Positions 1 to 11,745 of a stretch of DNA of 64,000 nucleotides are shown here, piece by piece. Location of the stretch: assembly GCF_019218885.1 (NCBI RefSeq), contig NZ_JAHUWT010000003.1, positions 1,116,001-1,180,000 on the forward strand, read 5' to 3'. The notes below the pieces were generated by a model. It was not told the DNA's origin. It ran no database searches and saw only the letters and a list, made by a program, of their open reading frames with translations. The position numbers and the translations under genes were made by a program. The stretch is from Bordetella sp. BOR01. Its GTDB lineage: Bacteria; Pseudomonadota; Gammaproteobacteria; Burkholderiales; Burkholderiaceae_B. The first letter of the stretch is position 1; each line of letters opens with the position of its first letter.

Positions 1-1
1 C

Positions 2-712
2 CGCGACGAAGTCACCCTGGTGCTGCGCAAGAACGGCGCGGGCACGGTGCTGGCCAGCGACATCGAACTGCCGCACGACGTCGAGATCATCAATCCCGAC
101 CATGTCATCTGCAACCTGACCGAAGCCGGCAAGGTGGAAATGCAGATCAAGGTCGAGAAGGGCCGTGGCTACGTGCCGGGCAACGTGCGTGCGCTGTCTG
201 AAGACCGCACCCATACCATCGGCCGTATCGTGCTGGACGCCTCGTTCAGCCCGGTGCGCCGTGTCAGCTACGCCGTCGAGAGCGCTCGTGTCGAACAGCG
301 CACCGACCTGGACAAGCTGGTGCTGGACATTGAAACCAACGGCGTGATCTCGCCCGAAGAAGCGGTACGCCAATCAGCCCGCATCCTGATGGACCAGATC
401 TCGGTGTTTGCCGCCCTGGAAGGCGCTGGCGATTCGTACGAAGCCCCGGTTCGCGGTACGCCGCAGATCGACCCCGTGCTGCTGCGCCCGGTCGACGACC
501 TGGAGCTGACCGTGCGTTCGGCCAACTGCCTGAAGGCCGAGAACATCTACTACATCGGCGACCTGATCCAACGTACCGAGAACGAACTGCTCAAGACCCC
601 GAACCTGGGTCGCAAGTCGCTCAACGAGATCAAGGAAGTGCTGGCTGCACGTGGCCTGACCCTGGGCATGAAGCTCGAGAATTGGCCGCCCCTGGGCCTG
701 GAACGTCCTTAA
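2..712 (+). CDS. rpoA: RNA polymerase alpha subunit, C-terminal part (5' end outside window)
   Basis: This is the alpha subunit of RNA polymerase, which seeds core assembly through its N-terminal domain and contacts UP elements and activators through its C-terminal domain. The reading frame is open from base 2, so the true start lies upstream of the window. The last ~75 residues form the alpha-CTD, with the helix-hairpin-helix segments around [10 protein letters not shown] and [12 protein letters not shown], and the protein ends in a KLENWPP tail typical of the family. rplQ follows after about 100 bases, the standard end of the alpha operon. The identification is secure; only the 5' portion is missing. 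Confidence 0.98.
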   Translation, partial: RDEVTLVLRKNGAGTVLASDIELPHDVEIINPDHVICNLTEAGKVEMQIKVEKGRGYVPGNVRALSEDRTHTIGRIVLDASFSPVRRVSYAVESARVEQRTDLDKLVLDIETNGVISPEEAVRQSARILMDQISVFAALEGAGDSYEAPVRGTPQIDPVLLRPVDDLELTVRSANCLKAENIYYIGDLIQRTENELLKTPNLGRKSLNEIKEVLAARGLTLGMKLENWPPLGLERP

Positions 713-818
713 TTATTTACCCCGTCTTCCACCGGACCGCGGCCTGGCAGCAGGCCGATAGAAGATCCGGATAACCTGGCGGCGCACGCGCCGTCTTTAG
801 ATTCGTAAGGAACTTATC

Positions 819-1214
819 ATGCGTCACGGTAATGGTTTGCGTAAGCTCAATCGTACTAGCAGCCACCGTCTTGCCATGTTTCGCAACATGGCCGTTTCGT
901 TGATTACCCACGAAGCGATCAAGACCACGCTGCCCAAGGCGAAAGAACTGCGCCGCGTCGTTGAACCCCTTATTACCCTGGGCAAGGAACCCACCCTGGC
1001 GAACAAGCGCCTGGCGTTTGCCCGCCTGCGCGATCGCGATGCCGTGGTAAAGCTGTTTGCCGAAATCGGCCCGCGCTACGCGGCCCGCAACGGCGGCTAC
1101 ACCCGCGTGCTGAAGATGGGTTTCCGTCAGGGCGACAATGCTCCCATGGCCTACATGGAGCTGGTTGATCGTCCTGAAGTCGAGGAAACCGAGGCCGACA
1201 ACGCTGCCGAATAA
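819..1214 (+). CDS. rplQ: 50S ribosomal protein L17
   Basis: L17 is a large-subunit ribosomal protein near the exit tunnel. The 131-residue product begins [17 protein letters not shown], the diagnostic L17 start, and contains the LFRNM-type helix ([10 protein letters not shown]) and the [12 protein letters not shown] segment. The C-terminus is acidic ([12 protein letters not shown]), an extension common in betaproteobacteria. The ATG has a GGA-type ribosome binding site in the sequence taaggaacttatc just upstream. It closes the rpoA operon and is followed within 20 bases by a strong intrinsic terminator. Confidence 0.98.
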   Translation: MRHGNGLRKLNRTSSHRLAMFRNMAVSLITHEAIKTTLPKAKELRRVVEPLITLGKEPTLANKRLAFARLRDRDAVVKLFAEIGPRYAARNGGYTRVLKMGFRQGDNAPMAYMELVDRPEVEETEADNAAE

Positions 1215-1233
1215 TCCGGCCAGTGGATAAGCG

Positions 1234-1267
1234 CAAGGGCGGACCCACGGGTCCGCCCTTGTTTTTT
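1234..1267 (+). terminator. Rho-independent terminator after rplQ
   Basis: An 11-bp perfect stem (CAAGGGCGGAC at 1234-1244 paired with GTCCGCCCTTG at 1251-1261) has a six-base loop and is followed directly by six T residues at 1262-1267. It lies 19 bases after the rplQ stop and ends the ribosomal operon before the convergent HIT gene. Confidence 0.93.
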
Positions 1268-1301
1268 GGCGGCCGGGGCCCCGCCCCAGGGCGAAAGCAA
1301 A

Positions 1302-1736
1302 TCAGGGCGCCAGCGCCTGACGCAACTGCGCTGCCGTGTCCGCCAACTGGTCGGGGGGGCATTGCGGCGGCATCACGAACTGCAGGTCCTGCTGGGCGAT
1401 GTACTGTGTGGATGTGACGTCTTGCGGGTGATGCATGGGGATCAGGTGCGCATGGGCATGGGCCACATGGATGCCCGTGAATACGAATCCCACGCGTTCG
1501 ACCTGGTACAACGCCTTCATGGCGCGCGCCAGTTGCTGGCCGAGCGCCAGGATGCGGTTGCCCACCGCGGCAGGCATGTCTTCGAAGTACGCGTAATGCT
1601 GCTTGGGTATGACCAGCACGTGGCCGGGGCGTACCGGCTGGATGTCCAGGAATGCCAGGATCTGGTCGTCTTCGTGGATGATGTGGGCGGGAATCTGGTG
1701 CTGGGCAATGCGGCAGAACAGGCAGTTGTCTGACAT
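1302..1736 (-). CDS. HIT family protein (histidine triad hydrolase)
   Basis: This is a small nucleotide-binding hydrolase of the histidine triad superfamily; such proteins usually cleave nucleoside phosphoramidates or dinucleoside polyphosphates. The 144-residue protein starts MSDNCLFCRIAQHQIPAHII, with the typical CxFC-like N-terminus, and carries the triad motif as HAHAHLIPMHH. The segment GHVLVIPKQHYAYFED is the characteristic strand before the catalytic helix. It is read toward rplQ and lies divergent from cutA across a 100-base gap. The substrate cannot be deduced from the sequence. Confidence 0.93.
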   Translation of the reverse strand: MSDNCLFCRIAQHQIPAHIIHEDDQILAFLDIQPVRPGHVLVIPKQHYAYFEDMPAAVGNRILALGQQLARAMKALYQVERVGFVFTGIHVAHAHAHLIPMHHPQDVTSTQYIAQQDLQFVMPPQCPPDQLADTAAQLRQALAP

Positions 1737-1836
1737 GGCAACAGGGTCTCGGCTAGGGTGGGCGCGCGGCGCCTCGGGCAGTCCCGATAAAATACCTCAT
1801 TGACCGGGCGGTATAGGCCGTTTCCAAGGAGCAACC

Positions 1837-2172
1837 ATGTTGCGCGACGACGATATCGTATTGGTGATCAGCAACGCGCCCGATCTTCTGTTGGCCAAAC
1901 GCATGGCCCATGTGCTGGTCGAGGACGGCCTGGCGGCTTGTGTGAACCTTGGCGCGCCCATTTTGTCCATCTATCGCTGGGAGGGCGAAATCGAAGGGGC
2001 GGACGAGATTCCCATGTGGATCAAGACCACCGCAGGCCGCCAGCAGGCCGTGATACAGACGCTGGCCAAGCTGCACCCCTACGACGTGCCCGAGATCATC
2101 GTCGTGCCGGTCATAGGCGGCAGCGCGCCGTACCTGGATTGGGTGCGGGCGCAGGTAAACGGCGCACAGTAG
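1837..2172 (+). CDS. cutA: Divalent-cation tolerance protein CutA
   Basis: This is a trimeric ferredoxin-like protein of the CutA1 family, linked in E. coli to copper tolerance, with a still uncertain biochemical role. The 111-residue product has the family core: EDGLAACVNLG, the aromatic SIYRWEGEIE strand and the KLHPYDVPEIIVVPV segment. It lies just upstream of dsbD, as in E. coli, where cutA and dsbD are adjacent. The gap to dsbD is 65 bases, so co-transcription is likely. The ATG is preceded by an aaggagc ribosome binding site, which supports the start. Confidence 0.95.
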   Translation: MLRDDDIVLVISNAPDLLLAKRMAHVLVEDGLAACVNLGAPILSIYRWEGEIEGADEIPMWIKTTAGRQQAVIQTLAKLHPYDVPEIIVVPVIGGSAPYLDWVRAQVNGAQ

Positions 2173-2237
2173 TGTCCACAGACTTCGCGGCCGGTTCGCG
2201 TTCAGGCGGCGGGGCCGCAAGCAACAAAGAGAATTCG

Positions 2238-4118
2238 ATGCATCAGTACATGGTTCGTGCGCGGCCCGCCTGGCGCGGGTGGTTGGTGGGCTGCCTGGCC
2301 CTGCTGGCGGCATGGGCCCTGCTTGCCTGGCGCCCGGCTGCCGCTCTGACCGAAGCCGATTTCTTGCCGCCCGAGCAAGCCTTCGTATTCAGCGCCGCCA
2401 TGGCCGGCCCCGATACCCTGGAATTGCGCTATCGCATCGCGCCCGGCTATTACATGTATCGCGAGCGCTTCGGGCTGTCGATCAGCCCGCAGGGGGCGGC
2501 CACTTTGGGCACGCCCACGTATCCGCCGGGCGATGTCAAGTATGACCCGACCTTCGAGAAGAACATGGAGGTCTACCACCAGCAGGTGTCGATTGCCGTG
2601 CCGGTGGCCGGTGAACAGGCTTTCACCCTGACCGTTACCAGCCAGGGCTGCGCCGATGCGGGCTTGTGCTACCCGCCCGCCGACCATACCGTGAAGCTGG
2701 TGCCCGTGGCGGGCGGCTATGCGGTGGACGGCGCGGGTGCCGCGCAGGCCGATGGCGGCGCCGCGCCGGGTGCCTCGGGCGGGCTGGGTTCGCTGCTGGC
2801 CGCGGGCGATTTGAGCCTGGCCGACGCAATCGGAGGCCTGGGCTGGCTCAAGACCGCGGGCGTGTTCTGGGTGCTGGGGCTGTTGCTGGCATTCACGCCT
2901 TGTGTGCTACCCATGATTCCCATTCTGTCGTCCATCGTGGTGGGCGGTACCGGTGACGCGCGTCCCGGCCGCTGGCGCGGCCTGGGCCTGGCGGCGGCCT
3001 ATGTGCTGGGCATGTCGGTGGTGTACACCGCGCTGGGCGTGGCTGCCGGCCTGAGCGGCGCCGGGCTGGCCGCCTGGTTGCAGACGCCGTGGGTGCTGGC
3101 GATTTTTGCGGCCATCCTGGTGGTGCTGGCGCTGGCCACGTTCGGTGCTTTCGATTTCCAGATGCCGGGCTCGGTGCAAAGCTGGCTGTCAGCCCGCTCG
3201 GCGCGCATACCCGGCGGGCGGGCCGCCGGGGCCTTGGCCATGGGCGCGATTTCGGCGCTGATCGTGGGGCCTTGCGTGGCGGCGCCGCTGGCTGGCGCCT
3301 TGCTGTATATATCGCAGACCGGCGACGTGGTGCTGGGCGGCGCCGCGCTGTTCGCCATGGCGTGGGGCATGGGCGTGCCGCTGCTGATCGTGGGGGCCTC
3401 GTCGGGTGCCTTGCTGCCCAAGGCCGGGGCCTGGATGGATGGCGTCAAGCGCGTGTTCGGCATGTTGCTGCTGGCGACCGCCTGGTGGATGCTGATTCCC
3501 ATCCTGCCGACCTGGCTGCAAATGATGGGTTGGGCATTCCTGGCCATCGTGGCCGCGGTAATGTTGCGTGCCTTCGATGCCCTGCCCGCCGGAGCCGGCG
3601 CGCCGCGCATGTTCGCCAAGGGCCTGGGCTTGCTGCTGGCGCTGGCTGGCGTGGCCTGGCTGGTGGGAGCGGCCAGCGGTGGGCGCGATGTGCTGCAGCC
3701 CCTGTCGCATCTGGCGCAACGCGCCGACGGGCCGGCGCCTGCGGTGGTGGCCGGGGGGCCGGTCGAGTTCGTGCGGGTACGCAACAATGCCGAGCTGGAT
3801 GCCCTGCTGGCACAGAGCAACCAGCCCGTCATGCTGGATTTTTATGCCGATTGGTGTGTGTCGTGCCGCGAAATGGAGCGCTTCACGTTTTCCGATCCGG
3901 CCGTGGCCAGCCGCATGTCGCGCATGCTGCTGGTGCAAGCCGACGTTACCGAAAACAACGCCGCTGATCGCGCGCTGCTCAAGCGCTTCCGGCTGTTCGG
4001 CCCCCCGGGCATTCTGTTCTTCGCGCCGGGCGGGGCGGCCATCGCCGATGCGCGCGTCATCGGCTTCCAGGATGCACCGCGCTTTGCCGCGGTACTCGAT
4101 CGCGTACTGGCGCGTTAG
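2238..4118 (+). CDS. dsbD: Thiol:disulfide interchange protein DsbD
   Basis: DsbD carries electrons from cytoplasmic thioredoxin across the inner membrane to periplasmic partners such as DsbC and cytochrome c maturation factors. The start chosen is MHQYMVRARP, preceded by an aaagagaa site. A signal segment is followed by the periplasmic alpha domain, with cysteines near residues 138 and 144 (CADAGLC). The membrane core has the paired cysteines in TPCVLPM (about 222) and GPCVAAPL (about 346), and the C-terminal thioredoxin domain has WCVSC (540-543). All three redox pairs are present, so a complete enzyme of 626 residues is expected. The downstream cytochrome c genes make a supporting role plausible. 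Confidence 0.96.
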   Translation: MHQYMVRARPAWRGWLVGCLALLAAWALLAWRPAAALTEADFLPPEQAFVFSAAMAGPDTLELRYRIAPGYYMYRERFGLSISPQGAATLGTPTYPPGDVKYDPTFEKNMEVYHQQVSIAVPVAGEQAFTLTVTSQGCADAGLCYPPADHTVKLVPVAGGYAVDGAGAAQADGGAAPGASGGLGSLLAAGDLSLADAIGGLGWLKTAGVFWVLGLLLAFTPCVLPMIPILSSIVVGGTGDARPGRWRGLGLAAAYVLGMSVVYTALGVAAGLSGAGLAAWLQTPWVLAIFAAILVVLALATFGAFDFQMPGSVQSWLSARSARIPGGRAAGALAMGAISALIVGPCVAAPLAGALLYISQTGDVVLGGAALFAMAWGMGVPLLIVGASSGALLPKAGAWMDGVKRVFGMLLLATAWWMLIPILPTWLQMMGWAFLAIVAAVMLRAFDALPAGAGAPRMFAKGLGLLLALAGVAWLVGAASGGRDVLQPLSHLAQRADGPAPAVVAGGPVEFVRVRNNAELDALLAQSNQPVMLDFYADWCVSCREMERFTFSDPAVASRMSRMLLVQADVTENNAADRALLKRFRLFGPPGILFFAPGGAAIADARVIGFQDAPRFAAVLDRVLAR

Positions 4119-4134
4119 GTCGCATTAGGACGCC

Positions 4135-6671
<2,537 letters not shown>

Positions 6672-6754
6672 ACGCCGGCCTGATCCACGCGCGGCCGGCC
6701 CGCGCAGCAATACTCGCGTCCACCCGGAACCGGATTCCGGTGGGCGCTGTCAAT

Positions 6755-6791
6755 AAGGGGGGAAGCCGGTAGTGCGGCCCCCCTTTTTTTT
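6755..6791 (+). terminator. Terminator-like hairpin with C/T homopolymer run at the resB start
   Basis: AAGGGGGG at 6755-6762 can pair with CCCCCCTT at 6778-6785, with a short inner CCG/CGG pairing, and a run of eight T residues spans 6784-6791. It looks like an intrinsic terminator for the cytochrome c4 transcript, but it ends two bases before the ATG chosen for resB. It may therefore control entry of transcription or ribosomes into resB. Confidence 0.6.
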
Positions 6792-6792
6792 C

Positions 6793-8877
6793 ATGAATAC
6801 GACCTCCCAGCCCTCCCGCCCCCTGCGCAGCCTGCCCAGCGACCTTTTCGAGTTGCTTGGCTCGATGCGGTTTGCCGTGAGCCTGCTGATGTTCATCTGC
6901 GTGGCCAGCGTGCTGGGCACGGTGCTGGTGCAGAATCGGTCGTCCAACACCTATATCGATCAGTTCGGGCCGTTCTGGTTCGAAGTGTTCGACAAGTTCT
7001 CGATCTGGCACGTCTACAACAGTTGGTGGTTCCTGGCGATCATGGGCTTCCTGGTGGTGTCCACCTCTCTGTGCCTGATCCGCAATACCCCGAAGATGCT
7101 GCACGAGGCCCGGTCGTTTCGCGAACATGTACGCGCCAGCAGCCTGCGCGCTTTCCCGCATCGGGTCGAACTCACCGAAGCGGCGCCTGTCGATGAGGCG
7201 GTGAGCGGCGTCAGGGGGCTGCTGACCAAGCTGGGCTATGCGGTGCGCGAGCGCCGCGATGGCGATGGCGTGATGCTGGCCGCCAAGAAAGGCAGCGCCA
7301 ACCGCCTGGGTTACATCTGCGCCCATTCGGCCATGGTGATCATCTGCCTGGGCGGCCTGCTCGACAGCGAACTGGCGGTGCGCCTGCAGGTGCTGCTGGC
7401 CGGCAAGCAGCCCATCGTGGAAAACATGCTGATTTCGCAGGTACCGACCAGCGGCCGCTTGTCGATGGCGAACCCCAGCTTCCGTGCCAGCGTGCTGGTT
7501 CCCGAGGGCGGGCAGGCCAGTACGGCGGTGGTCATGGTGGGCGATGGCGCCCTGGTGCAGCCTTTGCCGTTCACCCTGAAACTGAAGAAATTCCTGATCG
7601 ACTACTACTCTACGGGCATGCCCAGCCGATTTGCCAGCGAAGTAGAAGTCACCGACCCCGATACCGGCAAGACCTTCGAGTCGACCATCGAGGTCAACGA
7701 ACCGCTGCGCTACAAGGGCGTAACGGTCTATCAGTCCAGCTTCGACGATGGCGGCAGCAGCGTCAGCCTGAAGGGTTATCCGCTGGTGGGCGCTACCGCC
7801 GCTGCCTTCGACGTCGACGGCACGGTGGGCAAGCCCGCGGAAATCACCGCGCGCGGGGCCGACGGCGGCGCCCGCAGCATGCAGGTCGAGATCACGGCGC
7901 TGCGGCCCATCAACGTCGAAGACCTGACCGGCGGTACGCCGCGCGGCAATCAATTGACCCTGGGCGAGCACGTGGCCTCGGTATCCGGTAGCGCTGCCGG
8001 CAAAAAGAACGAGAACTTGCGCAATGTGGGCCCCAGTGTCGAATACCGGCTGGTCGACCAGGCCGGCCAGGCGCACGAGTTCATGAACTATATGCTGCCC
8101 GTCGAACTGGATGGCGCCGCGGTGTTCCTGGCCGGCGTGCGCGACAATGCTTCCGAGAACTTCCGTTATCTGCGCATTCCCGCCGATGCCGACAGCTCGC
8201 TGGGGGAATTCATGCAATTGCGCGCCGCGCTGGCCGACCCGGCCGCGCGCCGCGAAGCCGCGCGACGTTTTGCCGAGCGCAACAGCTCGGCGCAGGCCGA
8301 ACGCCAGTCACTGCAGACGGCGGCCGAGCGGGCCTTGGACACCTTCGCCACGGGCGGGCTGCAGGCCATTGCCAATTTCCTGCAGGCCAATACTCCGCCC
8401 GCCGACCTGGAGCGCGCGGCCGATGTGGTCATCCGCCTGATCGGCGTTTCGATGACCGAACTGCGCGAAGTGGCGCGGGAACGCGCCGGCATGCCGCGCC
8501 TGCCCGACGACGGCCCCGAGGCCGAGCGCGCGGCGCAGTGGTCGCGCCTGGCGGTGGCGGCGCTGTCCGACCTGAATGTCTATCCGGCTCCGGTCTTCCT
8601 GGCGCTCTCCAATTTCAACCACGTGCAGGCCAGCGTATTCCAGGTCAGCCGCACGCCCGGCAAGACGGCGGTATACATCGGCTGCCTGCTGCTGGTGCTG
8701 GGCGTGTTCTCGATGTTCTATATCCGTGACCGGCGTGTCTGGGTCTGGATCAAGCCGGCCGCCGATGGCGCGGGCAGCGACATCCAGGCCGCAATGACTT
8801 CGCAGAAGCGTACACTGGACTTCAACCACGAGTTCGACCGCTTCAAACAGGCGTTGCTGCGCCGAAACAGGTCCTGA
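6793..8877 (+). CDS. resB: Cytochrome c biogenesis protein ResB (CcsB/Ccs1 type)
   Basis: ResB is one half of the System II haem lyase that attaches haem to apocytochrome c at the periplasmic face. The protein has the N-terminal motif FELLGSMRFAVSLLMF (first membrane segment), a second segment before NTPKMLHEARSF, a third after KKGSANRLGYICAHSAMV, a large periplasmic domain, and a last segment YIGCLLLVLGVFSMFY near the C-terminus. The ATG at 6793 (694 residues) has no visible ribosome binding site. A GTG at 6772 has AAGGGGGG nine bases upstream and would add MRPPFFF. The start is thus open. The partner gene follows after eight bases. Confidence 0.93.
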   Translation: MNTTSQPSRPLRSLPSDLFELLGSMRFAVSLLMFICVASVLGTVLVQNRSSNTYIDQFGPFWFEVFDKFSIWHVYNSWWFLAIMGFLVVSTSLCLIRNTPKMLHEARSFREHVRASSLRAFPHRVELTEAAPVDEAVSGVRGLLTKLGYAVRERRDGDGVMLAAKKGSANRLGYICAHSAMVIICLGGLLDSELAVRLQVLLAGKQPIVENMLISQVPTSGRLSMANPSFRASVLVPEGGQASTAVVMVGDGALVQPLPFTLKLKKFLIDYYSTGMPSRFASEVEVTDPDTGKTFESTIEVNEPLRYKGVTVYQSSFDDGGSSVSLKGYPLVGATAAAFDVDGTVGKPAEITARGADGGARSMQVEITALRPINVEDLTGGTPRGNQLTLGEHVASVSGSAAGKKNENLRNVGPSVEYRLVDQAGQAHEFMNYMLPVELDGAAVFLAGVRDNASENFRYLRIPADADSSLGEFMQLRAALADPAARREAARRFAERNSSAQAERQSLQTAAERALDTFATGGLQAIANFLQANTPPADLERAADVVIRLIGVSMTELREVARERAGMPRLPDDGPEAERAAQWSRLAVAALSDLNVYPAPVFLALSNFNHVQASVFQVSRTPGKTAVYIGCLLLVLGVFSMFYIRDRRVWVWIKPAADGAGSDIQAAMTSQKRTLDFNHEFDRFKQALLRRNRS

Positions 8878-8885
8878 GGTTTTCC

Positions 8886-10226
8886 ATGTCTGTGAGCACT
8901 TCCTCCCATTCTTCCGACGTCCTGTGGCGTCCGGATCTGTCGCCTACCGGCGACGCGCGCGCGCAGCGCGGCAGGCCCGACTGGACCGACCTGGTTTTCT
9001 TCCTGCTGCTGGCCGTGGGCGCCGGCTATGCGCTGACCGGCTACGGCAGCGCCATGGACTACTACGAAAAAATCATCCTGTGCGGCACGGTGTTCGCGCT
9101 GACCTGGATGGGCTGGCTGTGGCGCCCGCTGCGGCGCCTGATGATCGCCTGCGCCCTGGCCGCCGGCCTGGCGCTGGTGCTGTACCAGAGCGACCTGGGG
9201 CGTGCCGAGCAGGTGTTCTTCCTGAAGTACCTGTTTTCGTCGCAGTCGGCCATTTTGTGGATGTGCGCGCTGTTCATCCTGGCCACGGCCTGCTACTGGA
9301 TCGGCATTTTCAGCCCGACCGCCGCCTGGCTGGGCACGGCCCTGACCTGGGGCGCGGTGTTCGCCGGCGTGACGGGCATGCTGGTGCGTTGGCGCGAAGG
9401 GCACCTGATGGGGCCCGACCTGGGCCATATCCCGGTCAGCAACCTGTATGAAGTGTTCGTGCTGTTTTCGCTGATTACGGCGCTGTTCTACCTGTACTAC
9501 GAACGCAAATACGCCACCCGCGCGCTGGGGGGGTTCGTGCTGCTGGTGATCTCGTCGGCCACGGTGTTCCTGCTGTGGTACGCATTCACGCGCGATGCGG
9601 CCCAGATCCAGCCGCTGGTACCGGCCCTGAAAAGCTGGTGGATGAAGCTGCACGTACCGGCCAATTTCATTGGCTACGGCACATTCTCGCTGGCGGCCAT
9701 GGTGGGCTTTGCCTACCTGGTCAAGCAGCATGGTACGACGACTTCATGGGCCAAGCTGGCGCCGCTGTTCGTGCTGGGCGTGCTGCTGTGCGTGGAACCC
9801 ATGGTGTTCCGCACCGATGGCTTGTCGGCCACCTGGATGATCTACTTCGGCGTGGGCGTGGTCATCGTGGGCGCCATCCTGCTGGGCCGGCGCCGTATCG
9901 CCCAGGCACTGCCGTCGCTGGAAGTGCTGGACGACATCATGTACCGGGCCATCGCCGTCGGCTTCGCGTTTTTCACGGTGGCAACCATCCTGGGCGCGCT
10001 GTGGGCCGCCGATGCCTGGGGTGCCTATTGGCAGTGGGACCCCAAGGAAACCTGGGCCCTGATCGTGTGGCTGAACTACGCCGCATGGCTGCACATGCGC
10101 TTGATGAAGGGCCTGCGCGGCCACCTGGCAGCCTACTGGGCCCTGGTGGGGCTGCTGATCACCGGCTTCGCCTTCCTGGGCGTGAACATGTTCCTGTCGG
10201 GGCTGCACTCGTACGGGGAACTGTAG
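8886..10226 (+). CDS. ccsB: Cytochrome c biogenesis protein CcsA/CcsB (ResC)
   Basis: This is the haem-handling partner of ResB in System II cytochrome c assembly. The 446-residue polytopic membrane protein carries the tryptophan-rich WWD motif as WGAYWQWDPKETWALIVWL near residues 379-397, flanked by conserved histidines (KLHVPANFIGYG upstream, AAWLHMR downstream) that bind haem. It is coupled to resB by an eight-base gap. With cytochrome c4 upstream, the region forms a compact cytochrome c module; no System I ccm genes are present in the window. Confidence 0.95.
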   Translation: MSVSTSSHSSDVLWRPDLSPTGDARAQRGRPDWTDLVFFLLLAVGAGYALTGYGSAMDYYEKIILCGTVFALTWMGWLWRPLRRLMIACALAAGLALVLYQSDLGRAEQVFFLKYLFSSQSAILWMCALFILATACYWIGIFSPTAAWLGTALTWGAVFAGVTGMLVRWREGHLMGPDLGHIPVSNLYEVFVLFSLITALFYLYYERKYATRALGGFVLLVISSATVFLLWYAFTRDAAQIQPLVPALKSWWMKLHVPANFIGYGTFSLAAMVGFAYLVKQHGTTTSWAKLAPLFVLGVLLCVEPMVFRTDGLSATWMIYFGVGVVIVGAILLGRRRIAQALPSLEVLDDIMYRAIAVGFAFFTVATILGALWAADAWGAYWQWDPKETWALIVWLNYAAWLHMRLMKGLRGHLAAYWALVGLLITGFAFLGVNMFLSGLHSYGEL

Positions 10227-10248
10227 GCGCGGGTGCCCCCGCGCGGCT

Positions 10249-11541
10249 TCAGGGTAGCGTGGCTTCGCCGCGCAGCAGGTCGTCGAGGGTTTCGCGCTGG
10301 CGCACGATATAGTGGCGGCTGCCATCGACCATGACTTCGGCCGCGCGCGCCCGGGTGTTGTAGTTGCTGGCCATGACCATGGCGTAGGCGCCGGCCGATT
10401 CCAGCGCCAGCACGTCGCCGGCCTGCAGCGACAGTTTGCGCTGGCGGGCCAGCCAATCGGCGCTTTCGCACACCGGACCGACGATATCGTACTCAGTGGC
10501 CGTGCCATCGCGTGGCGCCACCGGCTGCACCCCATGGTAGGCGTCATACAGCGCCGGGCGCAGCAGATCGTTCATGGCGGCATCGACAATGGCGAAATTG
10601 CGGGCTTGCGCGTGCTTCAGGTACTGCACCGTGGTCAGCAGCACGCCGGCATTGCCCACCAGCGATCGGCCCGGTTCCAGCACCAGGTGCAGCCGCGCCA
10701 GGCCGCGTGCCTGCAGGCGTTCGAATACCTGGTCAAGCAGCGCCTTGGGCGAAGGCGGCACTTCGTCGGTATAGCGGATGCCCAGGCCGCCGCCCAGGTC
10801 CAGGTGCTGGATGGCAATACCTGCGGCGTCGAGTTGCTGGATCAGGTCCAGCAGCTTTTCCAGTGCGTCGAAGTAAGGGCTGATATCGGTAAGCTGCGAG
10901 CCGATATGGCAGTCGACGCCCACGACTTCCAGCCCCGGCAACGAGGCGGCCGTACGATAGGCCTCGAGCGCCGATTCGATGGCGATGCCGAACTTGTTTT
11001 CCTTGAGGCCGGTGGAAATATACGGGTGGGTTTGCGCATCGACATCGGGGTTGACGCGCAGCGACACGCGCGCGCGCCGTCCCACGGACTGCGCCACGTC
11101 GGACAGGCATTGCAGTTCGGCCTGGGATTCGACGTTGAAGCATTTCACATCGGCTTGCAAGGCGGCGCGCATTTCCCAGACTTGCTTGCCCACGCCCGAA
11201 AATACGATCTTGGCCGGATCGCCGCCGGCAGCCAGCACACGCTTGAGCTCACCGCCCGAAACAATGTCGAAACCGGCACCCAGGCGGGCGAATTCTTTCA
11301 GCACGGCCAAGTTGGAATTGGCCTTCATGCCATAGCAAACCAGCACGGGGCGTTCGCCGATGGCGCTGCTATACGAGTGCCAGGCCTGGGCCAGCGCCGC
11401 GCGCGAATATACGTACAGCGGGGTGCCAAGTTGGCTGGCCAGGGCGTCGAGCGCCACGCCTTCGGCGTGCAGGACACCGTTCTGGTAATGGAAATGCGGA
11501 TGGCCGACCAGGCCGGGCCGCATGGAATTCGGGGATGTCAT
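10249..11541 (-). CDS. lysA: Diaminopimelate decarboxylase
   Basis: LysA is a PLP enzyme that converts meso-diaminopimelate to L-lysine, the last step of the pathway. The 430-residue protein has the lysine-bearing YGMKANSNLAVL motif for the PLP Schiff base, the HIGSQ segment, the glycine-rich GGGLGIRY phosphate loop, the EPGRSLVGNAG motif and the C-terminal CESADWLA segment with the catalytic cysteine. The start MTSPNSMRPG overlaps the lptM stop by four bases. An inner ATG (MRPGLVG) is an alternative start. Confidence 0.97.
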   Translation of the reverse strand: MTSPNSMRPGLVGHPHFHYQNGVLHAEGVALDALASQLGTPLYVYSRAALAQAWHSYSSAIGERPVLVCYGMKANSNLAVLKEFARLGAGFDIVSGGELKRVLAAGGDPAKIVFSGVGKQVWEMRAALQADVKCFNVESQAELQCLSDVAQSVGRRARVSLRVNPDVDAQTHPYISTGLKENKFGIAIESALEAYRTAASLPGLEVVGVDCHIGSQLTDISPYFDALEKLLDLIQQLDAAGIAIQHLDLGGGLGIRYTDEVPPSPKALLDQVFERLQARGLARLHLVLEPGRSLVGNAGVLLTTVQYLKHAQARNFAIVDAAMNDLLRPALYDAYHGVQPVAPRDGTATEYDIVGPVCESADWLARQRKLSLQAGDVLALESAGAYAMVMASNYNTRARAAEVMVDGSRHYIVRQRETLDDLLRGEATLP

Positions 11542-11690
11542 GGAAGCGAGTCGGGGGCGGGGATGTGGGGCGGCTCGGATTGCTCGGGTTCGGGCTGGCC
11601 GGGCTGCGGCGGCAGGTACAGCGGGCCCTTGAAGCCGCAGGCGGCGACCAGGCCGGTCGCGGCAAGCGTGGCTACAATGCGTAAAACCAT
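11538..11690 (-). CDS. lptM: Small lipoprotein LptM (YifL family)
   Basis: This is a 50-residue lipoprotein starting MVLRIVATLAATGLVAACGFKGPLYLPP. The signal ends in a lipobox VAAC, and the mature N-terminus CGFKGPLYLP is the signature of the LptM/YifL family, which assists oxidative maturation of the LptD translocon in E. coli. A proline-rich tail follows. It is encoded directly upstream of lysA with a four-base overlap, the same arrangement as in E. coli and many proteobacteria, and is divergent from cyaY. Confidence 0.88.
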   Translation of the reverse strand: MVLRIVATLAATGLVAACGFKGPLYLPPQPGQPEPEQSEPPHIPAPDSLP

Positions 11691-11745
11691 GCGGCTGCGT
11701 GCCAAATGGAACACTCGAAACTCCGTAATTCTTGCAGGCTCGATT

